Counted from the first letter of the stretch, positions 43,643-55,006 are shown. The stretch is DNA of 64,000 nucleotides from Penicillium oxalicum (GCF_001723175.1 NC_064655.1:1-64000); one strand, 5' to 3'. Notes: generated by a model not told the origin, from the sequence alone. Made by a program: numbers and translations.

Positions 43643-43891
43643 TCACAGGATGACGCAGTCCCCCGAATACTGGCCCCCAACTCCAGGTACTCCGTTAACA
43701 TTGCCAGCGTAACTAGTATAGGTGTTCCCCTTCGAGTCACGATATCCCATACCAGCTTGCCCTGCAAGAGGTCGAGCCATTGGGAAATATCCACTGTTTC
43801 CCAGGTTGGGCGTATTTTTCTGTTGGGCAGACGCCAGCAAATCTTGAAACTCTGGGTTTGGTTTGATATTGTTGATATTGTCTTCGGGCAT
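43643..43891 (-). CDS. 82-aa protein ending in a CaaX prenylation box
   Basis: The small frame is complete and starts at a Met. It is hydrophilic and rich in Asn and Gly (GYRDSKGNTYTSYAGNVNGV) and ends in CVIL followed by the stop codon. CVIL is a textbook CaaX box; Leu in the last position favours geranylgeranylation, and the same ending occurs on Rho-type GTPases. If translated, the protein would probably be lipid-anchored to a membrane. I recognise no family. It is longer than the usual a-factor-type pheromone precursor, though a lipopeptide precursor is possible. It begins about 360 bp outside the 3.66-kb TIR element. Confidence 0.5.
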   Translation of the reverse strand: MPEDNINNIKPNPEFQDLLASAQQKNTPNLGNSGYFPMARPLAGQAGMGYRDSKGNTYTSYAGNVNGVPGVGGQYSGDCVIL

Positions 43892-44168
43892 TGTGCTAAG
43901 GTCTAGACGTCAGTCACCACTATAGACCCAGATGAACACACAAACCTTGTCTGACTAGTCCGGTGTTCGGTGCACTATGACAGACCTCGTGCAATGATCA
44001 CCAGGAGGTGTTATACTGCCTCCTCACTCTAATGGATACTCCCGCCTTTTATATTTGCCACTGATTTAAACCGACACCCATTTGACATCTAAACTGCCAC
44101 GTATACTGCATATAAGAAGGCGCCAACTACGTCAATTCTGATACGACTAGATGTGCTACCCAATAATT

Positions 44169-44870
44169 TCACGTCTCCTGTCTACCCCGCAGACAACTCG
44201 TCCCACATCTCATTCGCTCTATCTTTACAGAGGATCGCAAAGAGCGTCCAGGAGTTTGGGTTATCTTCTCTAGTCTGTACCGGAGGAAAACGGAAGTTTT
44301 TATATTTGAAATTTGATGGATACCGTACCTGGCCATAGCTAATCGACTGTCTGGGCACCAAGCTCCCCCATCAGTACCACCACGTTCACTCATACCAGAG
44401 CCGCAGTTGCCAAATACTGTGTCTCGATTTCTACAATGATACCAGGAATATCCTCCCAACCTCTTGCGAACACCTTCTCTATCTGGCCATTCAGCAGCGA
44501 AACTGCGATCCTGATTGAAAATGCCCTGTGGGCTTAGTCGAGTTCAAAATCGAGAGAAGATAAGGTACCTACATATAAGAGAGTGTACCCATGGGTTGGC
44601 CGGGTGATGGTGGACTTCTACAGAATTCCCTGTCAGCTGCGAAATACATAGAAAGGTCGGAGAACATACCTATGTGCAACGACAAGCTTTAGGTTACCCA
44701 TTCTTGCATCCGTTCGAATTTCTTGGGCCACTAAGCATTGTTGCAGTGTCGGCCCCTCTAGAGATATGAGAGATCCTTCCCGGAGTGCACAACGGGTCAC
44801 GGCTGTAGCGTGTCTGGGCCATTGTTAGATTATTTTGTGCCAGCTATGTTAATGACTTACAGCGGCACTC
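44169..44870 (-). CDS. Possible multi-exon gene of unknown function
   Basis: Coding-like minus-strand blocks follow each other with splice-like borders: CALREGSLISLEGPTLQQCL..MGNLKLVVAH (about 44800-44680), NSVEVHHHPANPWVHSL (about 44630-44575) and FNQDRSFAAEWPDREG..NCGSGMSERGGTDGG (about 44525-44340). I could not find a set of donors and acceptors that keeps one frame throughout, so exact exons are not given; it may be a pseudogene. The family is not recognised. Confidence 0.32.
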
Positions 44871-45041
44871 CTTGTGGTGAAAATGACTGCCATTCAACAC
44901 AAAAGTTGTACGTCAAGTCAGCCACAAGTCCAGGCGAACTCGTGCTCACGTCCACGATTTGCCTAACTGATGTTGCTGATAAAACTAAGCGTGAGTGAGG
45001 CGTTATGAACACGATGAGAATGGGGCATGTTTTTTGAGGCC

Positions 45042-45532
45042 TCATAAAGGCCGAAGTGGACTTTTACCTTTCTGGTGACTCACAAAGGTCCTACACTCAG
45101 GCACATTTCGGCATGTCTGTTGAACCTGGAAAGCGTCGAGGATCTTGGCAAGGGTCTTCTGATGCACTGATGAATTCCGAAGACGATCAATGTTGCGTGC
45201 CTCGATCTCTAAGCTGACTCTCGTGCAATGCTCAAGCAACTTCCCGCGTAGTAGATGGCAGAGAAGTATAACCTTGTCTTTGTGTCATCAGCTTTTAGAA
45301 TCCAGTCAGGAATAATCATCGTACCTCTTTTCAACATGCGCCGAGGATTCATCAAATTTACATCCTCTGGCCACCATTCTGGTCTTGGACCAGAGTATTT
45401 CAATTCTGGCTCAAACAGTCCAATCCATATATATGCCAAATCTCCACAGATATCGTACGTGAAATCGCTGAGCCAATCTTCGTAGGATCTGGCTGGGGAG
45501 GGTTGATTATGTTGAAACGAAGGAGAGCTCAT
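45042..45532 (-). pseudogene. DUF2841-like (YDR124W-like) gene with a frameshift
   Basis: The frame from Met at 45532 (MSSPSFQHNQPSPARSYEDW) holds DLAYIWIGLFEPELKYSGPR followed by PEWWPEDV. This recalls the helical-bundle region of fungal DUF2841/YDR124W-like proteins, known from subtelomeric hrmA-associated clusters. It runs to SAIYYAG and then stops after 11 more residues. In another frame, coding resumes exactly there as KLLEHCTRVSLEIEARNIDR to NVPECRTF. Restoring a single base near 45250 would join the two. An upstream Met at 45601 exists, but a TATA box lies between it and 45532. The family call is tentative; the frameshift is clear. Confidence 0.5.
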
Positions 45533-45578
45533 CTCGGATACACAGAAAATTGAGGAGTCTTTCGTTTGATAGATTGTA

Positions 45579-45586
45579 CTTATATA
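45579..45586 (-). promoter_or_regulatory. TATA box upstream of the DUF2841-like gene
   Basis: On the minus strand TATATAAG lies about 47 bp upstream of the Met at 45532. This argues for that start over the one at 45601, which would place the TATA box inside the coding region. Confidence 0.5.
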
Positions 45587-46046
45587 GCCCTTGATTTGCA
45601 TTGCTGTTGTTCATTCCAATTGCTCATGTAGGCGCCTAACCTGGTGCTTTGATCAATCATCCCTTAATGGTGCTTGTTGCTTCGCTAGTGGTAACACATC
45701 TCCGGCAATATTCGGCCTCCCATTATCTTTGACTAACTAGACCCAATCACAAGCCTTTGAATGTGACAAGGGAATGGACGAGGTTTGTTTTTCAGGTGCA
45801 ACTCAACCACACTAGATTAGCTTTTCAGGTTGTTTCCAATCTGGTACAAACCATGTTACGATTTCATGTATAAGCCCTGGTCTATGTAAGTCTGCGGAAG
45901 CAAGCTAAAACACTAAGAACTAGTAGTCGGTGGAGCGAATGAATCAAAGCTCTCGGTCTTGGTTGTTGTTGGTGGTGTGTGACCTAACATAGGAGAAGGA
46001 GAAGGCAAAATAACGTATCATTTGTGGAGCATTATTTGGAGAAGAC

Positions 46047-46807
46047 CTAACTAGGCACATATTGCTTCTCCAGCTTCAGATGGGACGACGGGGTAATCGC
46101 GGCTCGCAGTCCAGCCACCACCTGCTCCAACTCCTCAAGGCGTCGATTCTGCTCCTGAACCTTCCCAACCAGTTCCTTGAATTCGTTATGAACACTACCT
46201 TTATCATTTGCCTGTGACAGGGTTTCACTAGGGAAAGCATCATGGCAACGATCGACAACCGCAGCGGGTAAACGGTTATCGTGAACACCTACAGTAATCC
46301 AGGGATTGACTAGCGTAGAGGAAACGCGGCTAATATCTTCAGTATGTCGATGCAGACGGCGTAGGTGTTCTCGTAGGTTCTCCTGCCGCGTAAATCCGTT
46401 CCCAGAACCACGACTGCAGTCCGTGTAGGGACATATATTCGTGGTTCCCGTGTTGGCGTGTTTTCTATGAACCTCACGCTGATGGCGTAAGAGACCACCG
46501 TGGTATGTGAAGCCTTGACTCATGTTGCAGCCAGGCTTGTTACACATGTGAGGACGATCATGTTTATCCATATGTTTACCAAAGAAGATCGGATGTTAGC
46601 ATCAGGAACTTGTCAGACAGCGATAAAACGACGCAGAACTACCCACTTCCAGTCACGACGGTGGAACGTCCGCGGTATTAACTGACAGTCCTGATGGTCG
46701 CAATAAATTTGGCCGTCCGCGTTCCTGGGAACGGTGCGGGCGTGCAAGCGCTGACGCTTGTCGTCCATATCGATTATGTTTAATTGCTTGTTAATCCAGC
46801 GCCCCAC
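46047..46807 (-). CDS. C2H2 zinc-finger protein, probable transcription factor
   Basis: The main exon (46571-46047, 174 residues) carries fungal C2H2 fingers: RPHMCNKPGCNMSQGFTYHG..LLRHQREVH and ICPYTDCSRGSGNGFTRQEN..LREHLRRLH. A C-terminal helix follows (about residues 125-165, KVQEQNRRLEELEQVVAGLR), a possible coiled-coil dimer segment. An upstream frame (46807-46613) contributes DGQIYCDHQDCQLIPRTFHR, the first half of a further finger whose second half would be KHMDKH at the exon start, implying an intron of about 60 nt. No AG acceptor exists between the CTAAC branch-like site and KHM, so the splice site may be mutated. Two-to-four-finger proteins of this kind act as nuclear DNA-binding regulators. 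The target genes are unknown. Confidence 0.65.
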
Positions 46808-47803
46808 GGAAGATAGCGGGCAGCTAGCACAGCTTCACGTAACTTAGAAATGGGTATTAGGACTGTCGTGCCAAGGTACACTCAACTCAACTCACGATAG
46901 TATAACAGGCCGGATATGCTGGCGAGACTCAACAGTTTGGTCCAGGTGGTTCTGGGTGGTGCTTGAGGGTTAAATATGTCCCCGTTTTTGCGGTCTCTCA
47001 CAATGTCTATACAAGGTGACGTTGACTAGCCTCCCTGTGGTTAATAGGCCTGTCCAAAAGCATGAGTTTAAATTCAACCGAATATAGTACCTTTACACCA
47101 GACTACCAATGGGCTCGATCAAGGTAAGGATCCTCTTACTGGTACATTCGGGTTAAGGGTTTAACCTACACAATTTACTTTTACAAGGATGCGAAGCATT
47201 TCCCCTTTCCTAATTTGCTTTGACGACAAACAATCCCAGGGCACGAGTTGTTTCGCCCCATAAATCTTCACCTGTAATTCGAAGACGTGTCGAATGGGTC
47301 GAGGTTTCCTATGAATCCACGATCCATCACGGATAACACCTCCGTTTCCACTAAGATATACCACCAAAAAGAGGTCAGGGGCATGGACAGTGCTGTGATT
47401 GTACATAATGCCGCAAAATATTTGAACTCCCTTATTTCACGCAATACAGCAATATTCTTCAACCTTGGCTAACACAAACTATTAGATTCATGATGATCCA
47501 GATGATAGATTTCTTCATGATGACTCACAAACATTTCGAATTTTTGGCTGTTCTCACATGTCATATTGACGGAGTGACCGAGGGCGGGGCGTTCGAGAGA
47601 GGAATCTTGCTCGCTCCTAGAGCAACAATCATCCCCCTGGTACAGATTGGGATGTTGGGAGGTATCGAGGGAAGCTCGATAATATCACTATCCATGCTAT
47701 TGTTGGATTTTGACGTCTCCCTCCGCTCTTGCTTTGTAGGGTCTCTAACTCTGCGGTCCTTCTAGGTGAGCAGACGGCACTAAAGGGGTTGAGCTCTGTA
47801 GGC
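46808..47803. other. Intergenic stretch, nothing certain
   Basis: Short frames on both strands at 47161-47462 and 47490-47765 overlap each other and have no domains. The minus strand at 47765-47590 might be a 3' exon of the frame at 47804-48166. Confidence 0.4.
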
Positions 47804-48166
47804 TTACTTCCATATTATATATTCAGCTTGACTAGTACCCCTATTTACATTAACCTTTGATTTTAATGAGTTATCTGGCTTGCAGATAGGGTGAATGGTT
47901 GGTTCATATGCGGTGGCTTCAGCCTGCACATATGGAGTTCTGGTATCAGGAGTCTTTCGGCTAGAGTCATCGATAGGCCCTTGCTCATCTTCTCCATCCC
48001 ATGAAGAATCGTCATCGCTGTGAGAGGAAATCAAGGACTGTATCCAATTAGGAAGTAGAAGATAGACATTAGGAAGACAATTCATGATAAAGCCGTGCAG
48101 ACGTAGGTGAGAGGTTAAAGTTGAAGATAAGCAGATGTTGGTAGAGCCTTTCAATGAGAGGTACAC
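47804..48166 (-). CDS. Hypothetical 120-aa protein, possibly with a further exon
   Basis: A minus-strand frame of 120 residues with an acidic Ser/Asp stretch (SSHSDDDSSWDGEDEQGPID). It ends at ...EYIIWK with a GTAAGC donor-like site at the stop, and an acceptor CACCTAG near 47768 would add a second exon. The family is not recognised. It is adjacent to and co-directional with the Cys-rich gene at 48276-48737, about 110 bp away. Confidence 0.35.
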   Translation of the reverse strand: MYLSLKGSTNICLSSTLTSHLRLHGFIMNCLPNVYLLLPNWIQSLISSHSDDDSSWDGEDEQGPIDDSSRKTPDTRTPYVQAEATAYEPTIHPICKPDNSLKSKVNVNRGTSQAEYIIWK

Positions 48167-48275
48167 TGTATTTAAATATTTATTTCCACCAACATTCGTT
48201 TTCTATGATTTCTGAATGACTTGAGACATAAAATTGGCGTTGAAACTGCGTTCGATGAATTTCGACAAAAGAAAC

Positions 48276-48737
48276 TCAATTCGTAAAAACATTTTCCCCA
48301 AGTTCCTGGACTTCCTCTTCAAAGTGCTCACAGATACCACAATACCTAGTTATATGCCCACAATGACATCTTGAGTCAATAAAGTCCTGTGTTGTCTCGC
48401 ATTGGCAACACCACGTTCTCGGTTTCTTCTGCACCCTGGGCTGCTTTTTTCGCGGCCGATTCTTCATGTGTTCTAATAACCTCGCAGTTGCCGCCGCTAA
48501 GTCTTTGTAGTCCGATTCGCAGTTCGAGTCGGCTTCAATTACAGGGCTTCCAACCTGCTCTGCCTTTCTTGGTGGGTCAGCGCCTTCATTTTTCTCCTTT
48601 TTCGAAACATGGGCGAATTGGTTGTTGATTTCGTCGTCACTCTTGCGCTTCAAAATCAACGGTTGTTCAGGGGCCAAAGAGAGGGCACGTCCAGCAGAGG
48701 GATATGCTTCTGCTCGGTTATTTGCTGAACCAGACAT
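48276..48737 (-). CDS. 153-aa protein with C-terminal Cys-rich zinc-ribbon-like motif
   Basis: A complete frame of 153 residues. The first 105 are charged and probably disordered, with basic clusters that could be nuclear localisation signals (LKRKSDDE, KNRPRKKQPRVQKKPR). The C-terminus has a compact set of Cys/His residues, WCCQCETTQDFIDSRCHCGH..YCGICEHF, which would bind one or two zinc ions. Similar WxCxxC...CxxCxH..CxxC endings are found in many uncharacterised fungal proteins. A role in nucleic-acid or protein binding is only a guess. Confidence 0.58.
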   Translation of the reverse strand: MSGSANNRAEAYPSAGRALSLAPEQPLILKRKSDDEINNQFAHVSKKEKNEGADPPRKAEQVGSPVIEADSNCESDYKDLAAATARLLEHMKNRPRKKQPRVQKKPRTWCCQCETTQDFIDSRCHCGHITRYCGICEHFEEEVQELGENVFTN

Positions 48738-49569
48738 AGGTATCTAGAGTGCGAGTATTAAATTAAGTACTGGCCTGACTCAAAGGGTGTTATAGACTTG
48801 CTCACGAGCGAGGATGTAATTTTGACAATCCCGGGATATTGAAAAGCGGCGACGGAAAAGTAGGAGACAGGCTTAATGGCATGTAAGTACACTTATTGCA
48901 GCAGCAGTGATAAATACATCCTTTCTGTGCCAATCTTTCTATTCATCACCTAGCCATTTAAGCCGCTCCTCAAAGTAGGGAAAGACACACGCGGGAGGTC
49001 TACCTCCAGGCCCTTCTGCTTGCGTATTCGCGCAATTATTTGCAGTAAACGTGTTGAAAGCCGAGTACTTTTCCATATTCAAGACCATGCTTATGTATTG
49101 CTAACCTAGTCACCTAGGTATAGATCTGAATTTCCGTTTGGATCACAGGCCTGTTCGTTTGATGTGGTCGTCTGTGGAGGTGGGATCCTTGTGGGCTAGT
49201 CGAGGGGGACTGAGCTTAATTTTCCGCCTTAAAACTTAACCAAAGCTTGCTGGAACTTATGCTGTGGATGGAGGACATGAGCAAGTGTAGCTTGAAAACA
49301 TAGTGTCACTATCTTGGATTGACGTTAGTCGAAGAGCGACCGAAGGACAGGCGAGATTGCCTAAATCTAGTTGTGGAACCGTGCGCGACTGTATGTAAGG
49401 TTTCAAATACGGAGCACATTATTCCTGACTAGGTTCCGAAGGGTTCGCGCAGCCCCTTGGAAATCGTTTCTGGTTAGCGCCCTGCGTGACCAACCTGACC
49501 ACCGTCTGTCTGCCTTACGGCCCTCCCTCTGAGAACACCTTTTCAGCCTTTCTCTACATCTTAACTACG
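48738..49569. other. Intergenic stretch, likely promoters
   Basis: This lies between the divergent 48.7-kb minus-strand gene and the plus-strand gene starting at 49570. A plus-strand frame extends the latter upstream to 49486, but no gene is otherwise visible. Confidence 0.45.
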
Positions 49570-51132
49570 ATGCCTCTCCAGCAGGGAAAAGACCAACCCT
49601 CATCTACTCGCAAAGATAAAGGCTTTAAGCGACTCACGAATGGTCAAGTCATTGAGTTCCTAAGGACCCTCCCGGAGAATCATCCCTTTGCCGTCCCGGA
49701 AAACGACGAGAAGCGGAAGTTCCTTCGACAGCTTTATGTGCCGCTTCGTGACTTATTCAGTACCACCACAACTTCTTCTCGTGCAAATCGTACCAGAGTG
49801 CTGGCAATCAGTCATCTTGAAGTACTTAAAAGTCTGCACGCTCGATTCCCGGATTTTGAGGCAGACCCTTTGGAGTTCTGGGAAAGACTTACTGAAGCAC
49901 TGCCGCAATACAGTGAAGATGGGGCCGACAACAGAGCGAAAATTTTCCTGGAGAGTGCGGTCCAGTTGGACACCAACATCCAGGAGCAGCTCATACTTCA
50001 AAGATTTGTGTCTCTCGCCGCTTACAGGCTTTTCCAAAGAGCAATTCCCACATCAGGCACTCGCATCATGCCAGAAACCCTGAAGCGATTTCTGATTCAC
50101 GTGGGCATATGGAGCTCCGATTGTGGCGATCAGGATCTCTGCAAATACGGAGAAATCATCAAACGCGGCCAAAGACACGAACGCTTCTGCCAGATACTTA
50201 TGGCTAGTCAATCAACCGATGAGGATACACCGGGCAATAATGCGAGACGCGAGACTGGGGTAAAATGGGAATATGACAATGAAACCTATGGCCCTCTGTT
50301 CTTCTCCTCTATTCCAGACACCATGTAAGCATCAATCTGACGGTGCGATTCATCATTACTAACAGGTTTTAGCTGGGATGAAAAGGGTCTCCTCGGAGAA
50401 GACTATAAGATCAGTATAAAACATCTTCGGCAAATTAAAGTCCAGGAGAAGTCCAGAGAGGCAAATGCCTCACATATGGCAAAAGTCCTGCTAGATTTCC
50501 ACACAGAGTTTGTCTGGGTCAACGAAGTATCTCCCAGCTCGCCCAGGAAGAGGAGGGAAGGTGAACCGCGAAAAGCGGCAACCAGAGGAAAAAGACGAAG
50601 AGCTGAATTTCTAGAACCCTCCTTCACAGCCGCTACTACTCACCAGCAGGATGTCCGACCACCAGGAGAGCCCATAATCCAGCCTCGGCTCTCTGCAGAG
50701 CAAATACGTGAGGGATGTTGCCAGACCAACGTGGGACTTTATTCGACCTCTACGTGGCGAGCCTCAGAGATCAGACATCCTGATACAGGCCCATCTCGTC
50801 TGCCTGGAATCACGCAGCATGAACGGGGGGCCACTGGCATCGCGCCTGGTCGAGCTAGATTGGAAGATGAACAGTCGCGATTCGACACACTAGTTTCGGC
50901 AGCATGCTCCACAGACCCTGCTGAACAATTACAGGAAGGGGCCGGCAGAGTGACTACTGCGGACTTCATTCCGCCACTTGCACAATCCCAAGAAACTCTC
51001 CTTGACATTACAGCCCTTGATTTCGTTGTTCCCTTGCTTGACGTGGCCGATCTCGAATTTGTTGACCCACAGTCATCCATGTTTGCACAGCTTCATTCTT
51101 TCGAACAAGATATTTCCCTTGTCCCTAATTGA
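49570..51132 (+). CDS. Hypothetical 504-aa protein with disordered C-terminus
   Basis: Exons 49570-50324 and 50373-51132 join across a 48-nt intron (donor GTAAGC, branch ACTAAC) to 504 residues. The first 330 residues look folded and helical (TNGQVIEFLRTLPENHPFAV, LSQYS-like PQYSEDGADN, AAYRLFQRAIP). Residues 315-350 carry a basic, nuclear-signal-like cluster (PRKRREGEP...RGKRRRAEF). The C-terminal third is acidic with Asp/Leu-rich patches (LDVADLEFVDPQ), reminiscent of an activation region, but no DNA-binding domain is recognised. An in-frame ATG at 49486 is also possible. It is convergent with the gene at 51160-51698, only 27 bp away. Confidence 0.65.
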
Positions 51133-51159
51133 ATATGATAACGTATGATGGAAACCGTC

Positions 51160-51698
51160 TCATCGATTAATAATCTTCTTGACTTTCCATACTAGATACA
51201 AGACATTTCCCTCGGAGATCTCCACGCGGACGTTCTTTGAGATGCACATCTTTGTTCCGATTACCAGGGGATAACTTCGATTCCCATCTCTAATGCTACA
51301 ACCCTTACTCGGGAAAATTGGGATCAGTTCCCCCTCTTTGACTTCCCATCCCGAGTGTGATGTCCGAAAGGCAGCAACGCTAGAATCCTGCAATTATCAG
51401 CCCCGACTCTCGCTCGGGAAAGGACGTAGAGACAAACCTGTGCGAGCTGTTGTAGAATCTGTCGTAGTTTCGTTTCCGAACATTGTTCTACAAGGCTGAA
51501 GCGTGGGGAATGTTTCCATTCTGCATTTGGATTGGCCACCAGCCAGCTCTTCAGCTCCTCCACAACCGTTCTTTCAAGAGGTTGAAGATCATGCTGAAGA
51601 ACTCCGGGGCTTTCGGGCCCGCTCATAGAAGTAGGTGGAGGGAGACGAAATCCTATGTCGTATAAGCATGTCTTTCTAAGAGACACTACGCTCGCCAT
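51160..51698 (-). CDS. Hypothetical 162-aa two-exon protein
   Basis: Exons 51698-51438 and 51387-51160 join in frame across a 50-nt intron (GTTTGT to TTGCAG), giving 162 residues. The first part has a helical segment (RTVVEELKSWLVANPNAEW). The second is beta-rich, with alternating hydrophobics (EGELIPIFPSKGCSIRDGNR, KNVRVEISEGNVLYLVWKV). The family is not recognised. The stop codons of this gene and the 504-aa gene are 27 bp apart, so their 3' untranslated regions must overlap. Confidence 0.58.
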
Positions 51699-54600
51699 AA
51701 CATACAGGAAGTCTCAAATGCGCTTGGAAGATGAGTATATTCCGCGCTAATGCGAGACGATGACTGTATTGCCAGATCAGGAACACTGTGAGCGAGTAAA
51801 TCAATGTGAATTTTTAGTGGGTGATAACCCAAAATCCTCACCTTAGAACACCTGTATTTGCACCATATATCATCGGGACCTTAAAAGTCTCGAAGAAGGA
51901 GCAACAAGTTTTGAGTCATGAAGAATGATGGGCCAAATCTGAAATGCTCAACATTGTGGCTGGCCTAGAAGAGGGGTTTTCGAGTGTCCCGCGTTTTATC
52001 ACGTGCACTGGGAGAGTTGTTGTAATGCAACAGGAAGGTGGATCCCGGAGGCAGGAGATACTATCTCCCGCCTAGATTAGTCATGTTTTGAGCCCATGCA
52101 AGTTGCCAGTTTGCGGTTGATGACTATGTTGAGTCATCTTCCTGGAAGCCAATCATTGGTCCGATGTACGGAGAAGAGAGCCTCGCCTATAGAAAGGCCA
52201 GAGCTGTTACAACCAGGAAGAGATTCAGGGTCAACTTGTGCCATTCGACGAGAGTGTCTAAGCTGGAGATGAAAAGGAAGAAATGAGGGTGCGTCAGAAG
52301 GAGAGGATTTAAGTAAACAGCAAACAGGCAAACATCCCAAACCCCCAACCAGATACCTGAGGCACCAGCCCCATGGAATGAAGCTATTCCCAAACTTCGA
52401 AGTCGCACTCGTCTAGTCGTCACAAGAGCCAGCTTGCTTTGTACCCACGAGCATCACTTTCCGGCCCTCGGAAAAAATGCTAACACAGCTAGTATCAATT
52501 GATTGAACAATACCGAATTGACTCCTACCAAAATCCTCTTTGGCATACTGAAAAGCCTTGACAATAGGGAAGTCAAACAGCATTCTGCTCTAGTAGTGCT
52601 ACGAGTTGCCAACTGGTCACTGTGATTGAGTGTTGAACAGGGGAATAACTTAGTACCTTGTTGTAATAGGGGAAAGATCCAAATTTGACTGAGAGGTTTT
52701 GTTGTGCTCATACTTCTATTTTTGGAGCAAAGGGGCCTATGACAAATTTGAATTATGATTTCGGATCGGCGAACGATATTTTGAATCACGTTGCAATCAG
52801 CCTGCACTGCATTGAATTGCGAGCGTTTCGAGAGTAGTGGAAAACGTCTATATGTCATTTGTTTGTGCCATGATGCATCAAAGAAAGAATATGAAAGATT
52901 TAGAGAGGTCGACTCAAGTATAAGAGGGTCATCCATTAGTGTCAACTTGTAAGCGCTAGGCTCATCTTACAATTGTTAGTTGCAGTCTGCTCCACTAACA
53001 ATGTGATACGGAGGTAGTGCAGGCGCATATTCCCATGAGGATGGCTCGCTCTATTGGTGACCCAGTCTCTAGGCGGAGTATTGTAACTATGGAGGAACTC
53101 ACGATCTTGAGAAGCAAAATTGCTATTAGCACGTGATCAACCAGCCCATAAAATAGAGACACGGTTGAACGGTCAATAATTTTGGTCAAGTCTCTATATG
53201 ACTACAAATTACCTGGATAATTCACAGCGAGCAGATTTGAACAAATTCATATCTTGTTAACCTACATATCAGTAGTTGAGATGGTAATTCATCTTTTGAA
53301 AAACTTTCGAAGGTACTCTAGCAGCGAAGATGAGCTACGTCGCATGATAAGGGTAGGTCAGTAGACATCTGCTAGCACTGTCAGCTTTCTTATCTGTTCG
53401 AGCTGCTTACAGTAACGTTATCCAATATTCTAGAGAGCCTTACTTCCAGTTAGTTATTTATAGTAACGATGAATCATTTACTCACTTCTTAGCGTTCATA
53501 CAGGACGATATGACATGACAGGGGTTTTCGGGGCAGGCAATCAATTTAAGCCTATCGTAATTCAGATTAGGTAATTATCTTTTGAGTGCATAAAGCAGAA
53601 TCGTTTTCGAATATGGTAGTACATAGCAGTGCCAGGCCAGGAAAGCCTAATTCGCAGATGACTAGTAGTCAGACTATTGCTAGGCGCGGAACTCTAGCTC
53701 TAGGCATAACTCGGAGGTGGTTGAAAAACAATTTCAACAAAAGTCCATATGGACGACCAGGGAACCTGTTATCACAGGGTTTGTAGATGGGCGGTGGAAA
53801 GCAGAGGGCGGTAGCAAGTAGAGGGTGGTGGGACTAGATTTAACAATGCCAGCCCACGTCTTATTGGCGGCCGTTGAATTCGGTGTCAAAATTTGCTGAA
53901 GCTGACATTTCAAGCTTAGCGTAGGAGATATCTTATACGCGTTTGTATTGTAGCCTAGCGAGATCGCTAATGGGATCCTGCTCCCCCACCGCTGCCCGGA
54001 AGCGAGCATTGGCCGGATATGACCGCTCACCTCGCTTTCCTCTTGGAGAGCTCAATGGATTGCTAATCCGTTTCCTAGCCGTCCACACGACTACACGTCC
54101 CACTTGTTGGCCCATCCTCTCCTGCTGGCCACCGTTCAACGTTCACCGTTCACCACCTTCATTTCCACCGCCCTCGCCATAAACCATTAGAAAATGGCTC
54201 CATGATCCGGTAAAATGCTTAAAATCCGATAATTCAATTATTAATTCAGCAGTCCATCACAATCCAACAAAGTACAGCTTTTCTGAGATTGGTGGTCTGA
54301 GAGTATGTGGATGTAGTTTATTGCCGAATCTAGCCTAGTGGGGACTTTCAACCAATTTAACCAAGGGGATACGTCACCCGGCGGTGAAAGAGAGGATGAT
54401 GAAAGAGAGTCGGAGGGGATATATGGAAAATAATGTGGATCAGGCGAAACGGCAGTAAAAGAGGCTTGTGGGTGCCTCAAAATAAGGATCGGTCAGCGTA
54501 GAAATGCTCTGACAATATTACTGTTTGATAGATTTGTCTCCATCAGGTCATTTGGCCCATATGGGCTCCATAGCTTAGATAGATCCTTTCACCTCCAGAG

Positions 54601-55006
54601 TTTTTTCCAACACGAAAGAAGTTCATCTTTGGCAAGGATGTTTTTCAGTATTTGTGCGAACCGCATGGAGTAGAGTCCTTGTTCACCGCTGGTGAGGCTC
54701 TGCCCGACCCATCGCATCACCACAGTTCACCAGCCTCATACCTGTCGCATAGTATTGATCACCAAATTTCGCTATATCCAATGTCTCAGCTTCGATATTA
54801 TAATGGCGCAATCAAGACACATACTAAGCTTAACACTTCGCCGCGTTTACCATTATGATCACCTTTACCACTGAGACTTCGGGAGGCAAGATGGTGAGGG
54901 CTCCAATTTCGGCGATGTTAGGATTTCAACGGGCTGTGAAGCCGCAGAAATTGAGATCAACAATGAGCATCGGGCAGTTGTTCATATATTTCCAAGAATG
55001 TTTACT
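51699..55006. other. Gene-poor 3.3-kb stretch with dispersed repeats
   Basis: No gene is supportable. 52132-52205 is a third, partial copy of repeat R2 and 52205-52380 a diverged copy of R1, lying side by side here. A minus frame at 52454-52945 (163 residues) is Leu/Ser-rich and without recognisable content. 53780-53840 and 54120-54180 are purine- or CACC-rich low-complexity tracts. Confidence 0.45.
52132..52380. repeat. Adjacent copies of repeats R2 and R1
   Basis: AGTCATCTTCCTGGAAGCCA and GCCTATAGAAAGGCC match R2 (35563, 37927). The continuation with GGTCAACTTGTGCCATTCGA matches R1 (23216) weakly. Here the two are contiguous, so R1 and R2 may be parts of one longer element. Confidence 0.55.

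Noticed and set aside
52454..52945. 163-aa minus-strand frame as a gene
   Set aside because: No domain, odd Ser/Leu composition, and it lies in a repeat-rich stretch with no promoter or splice evidence.
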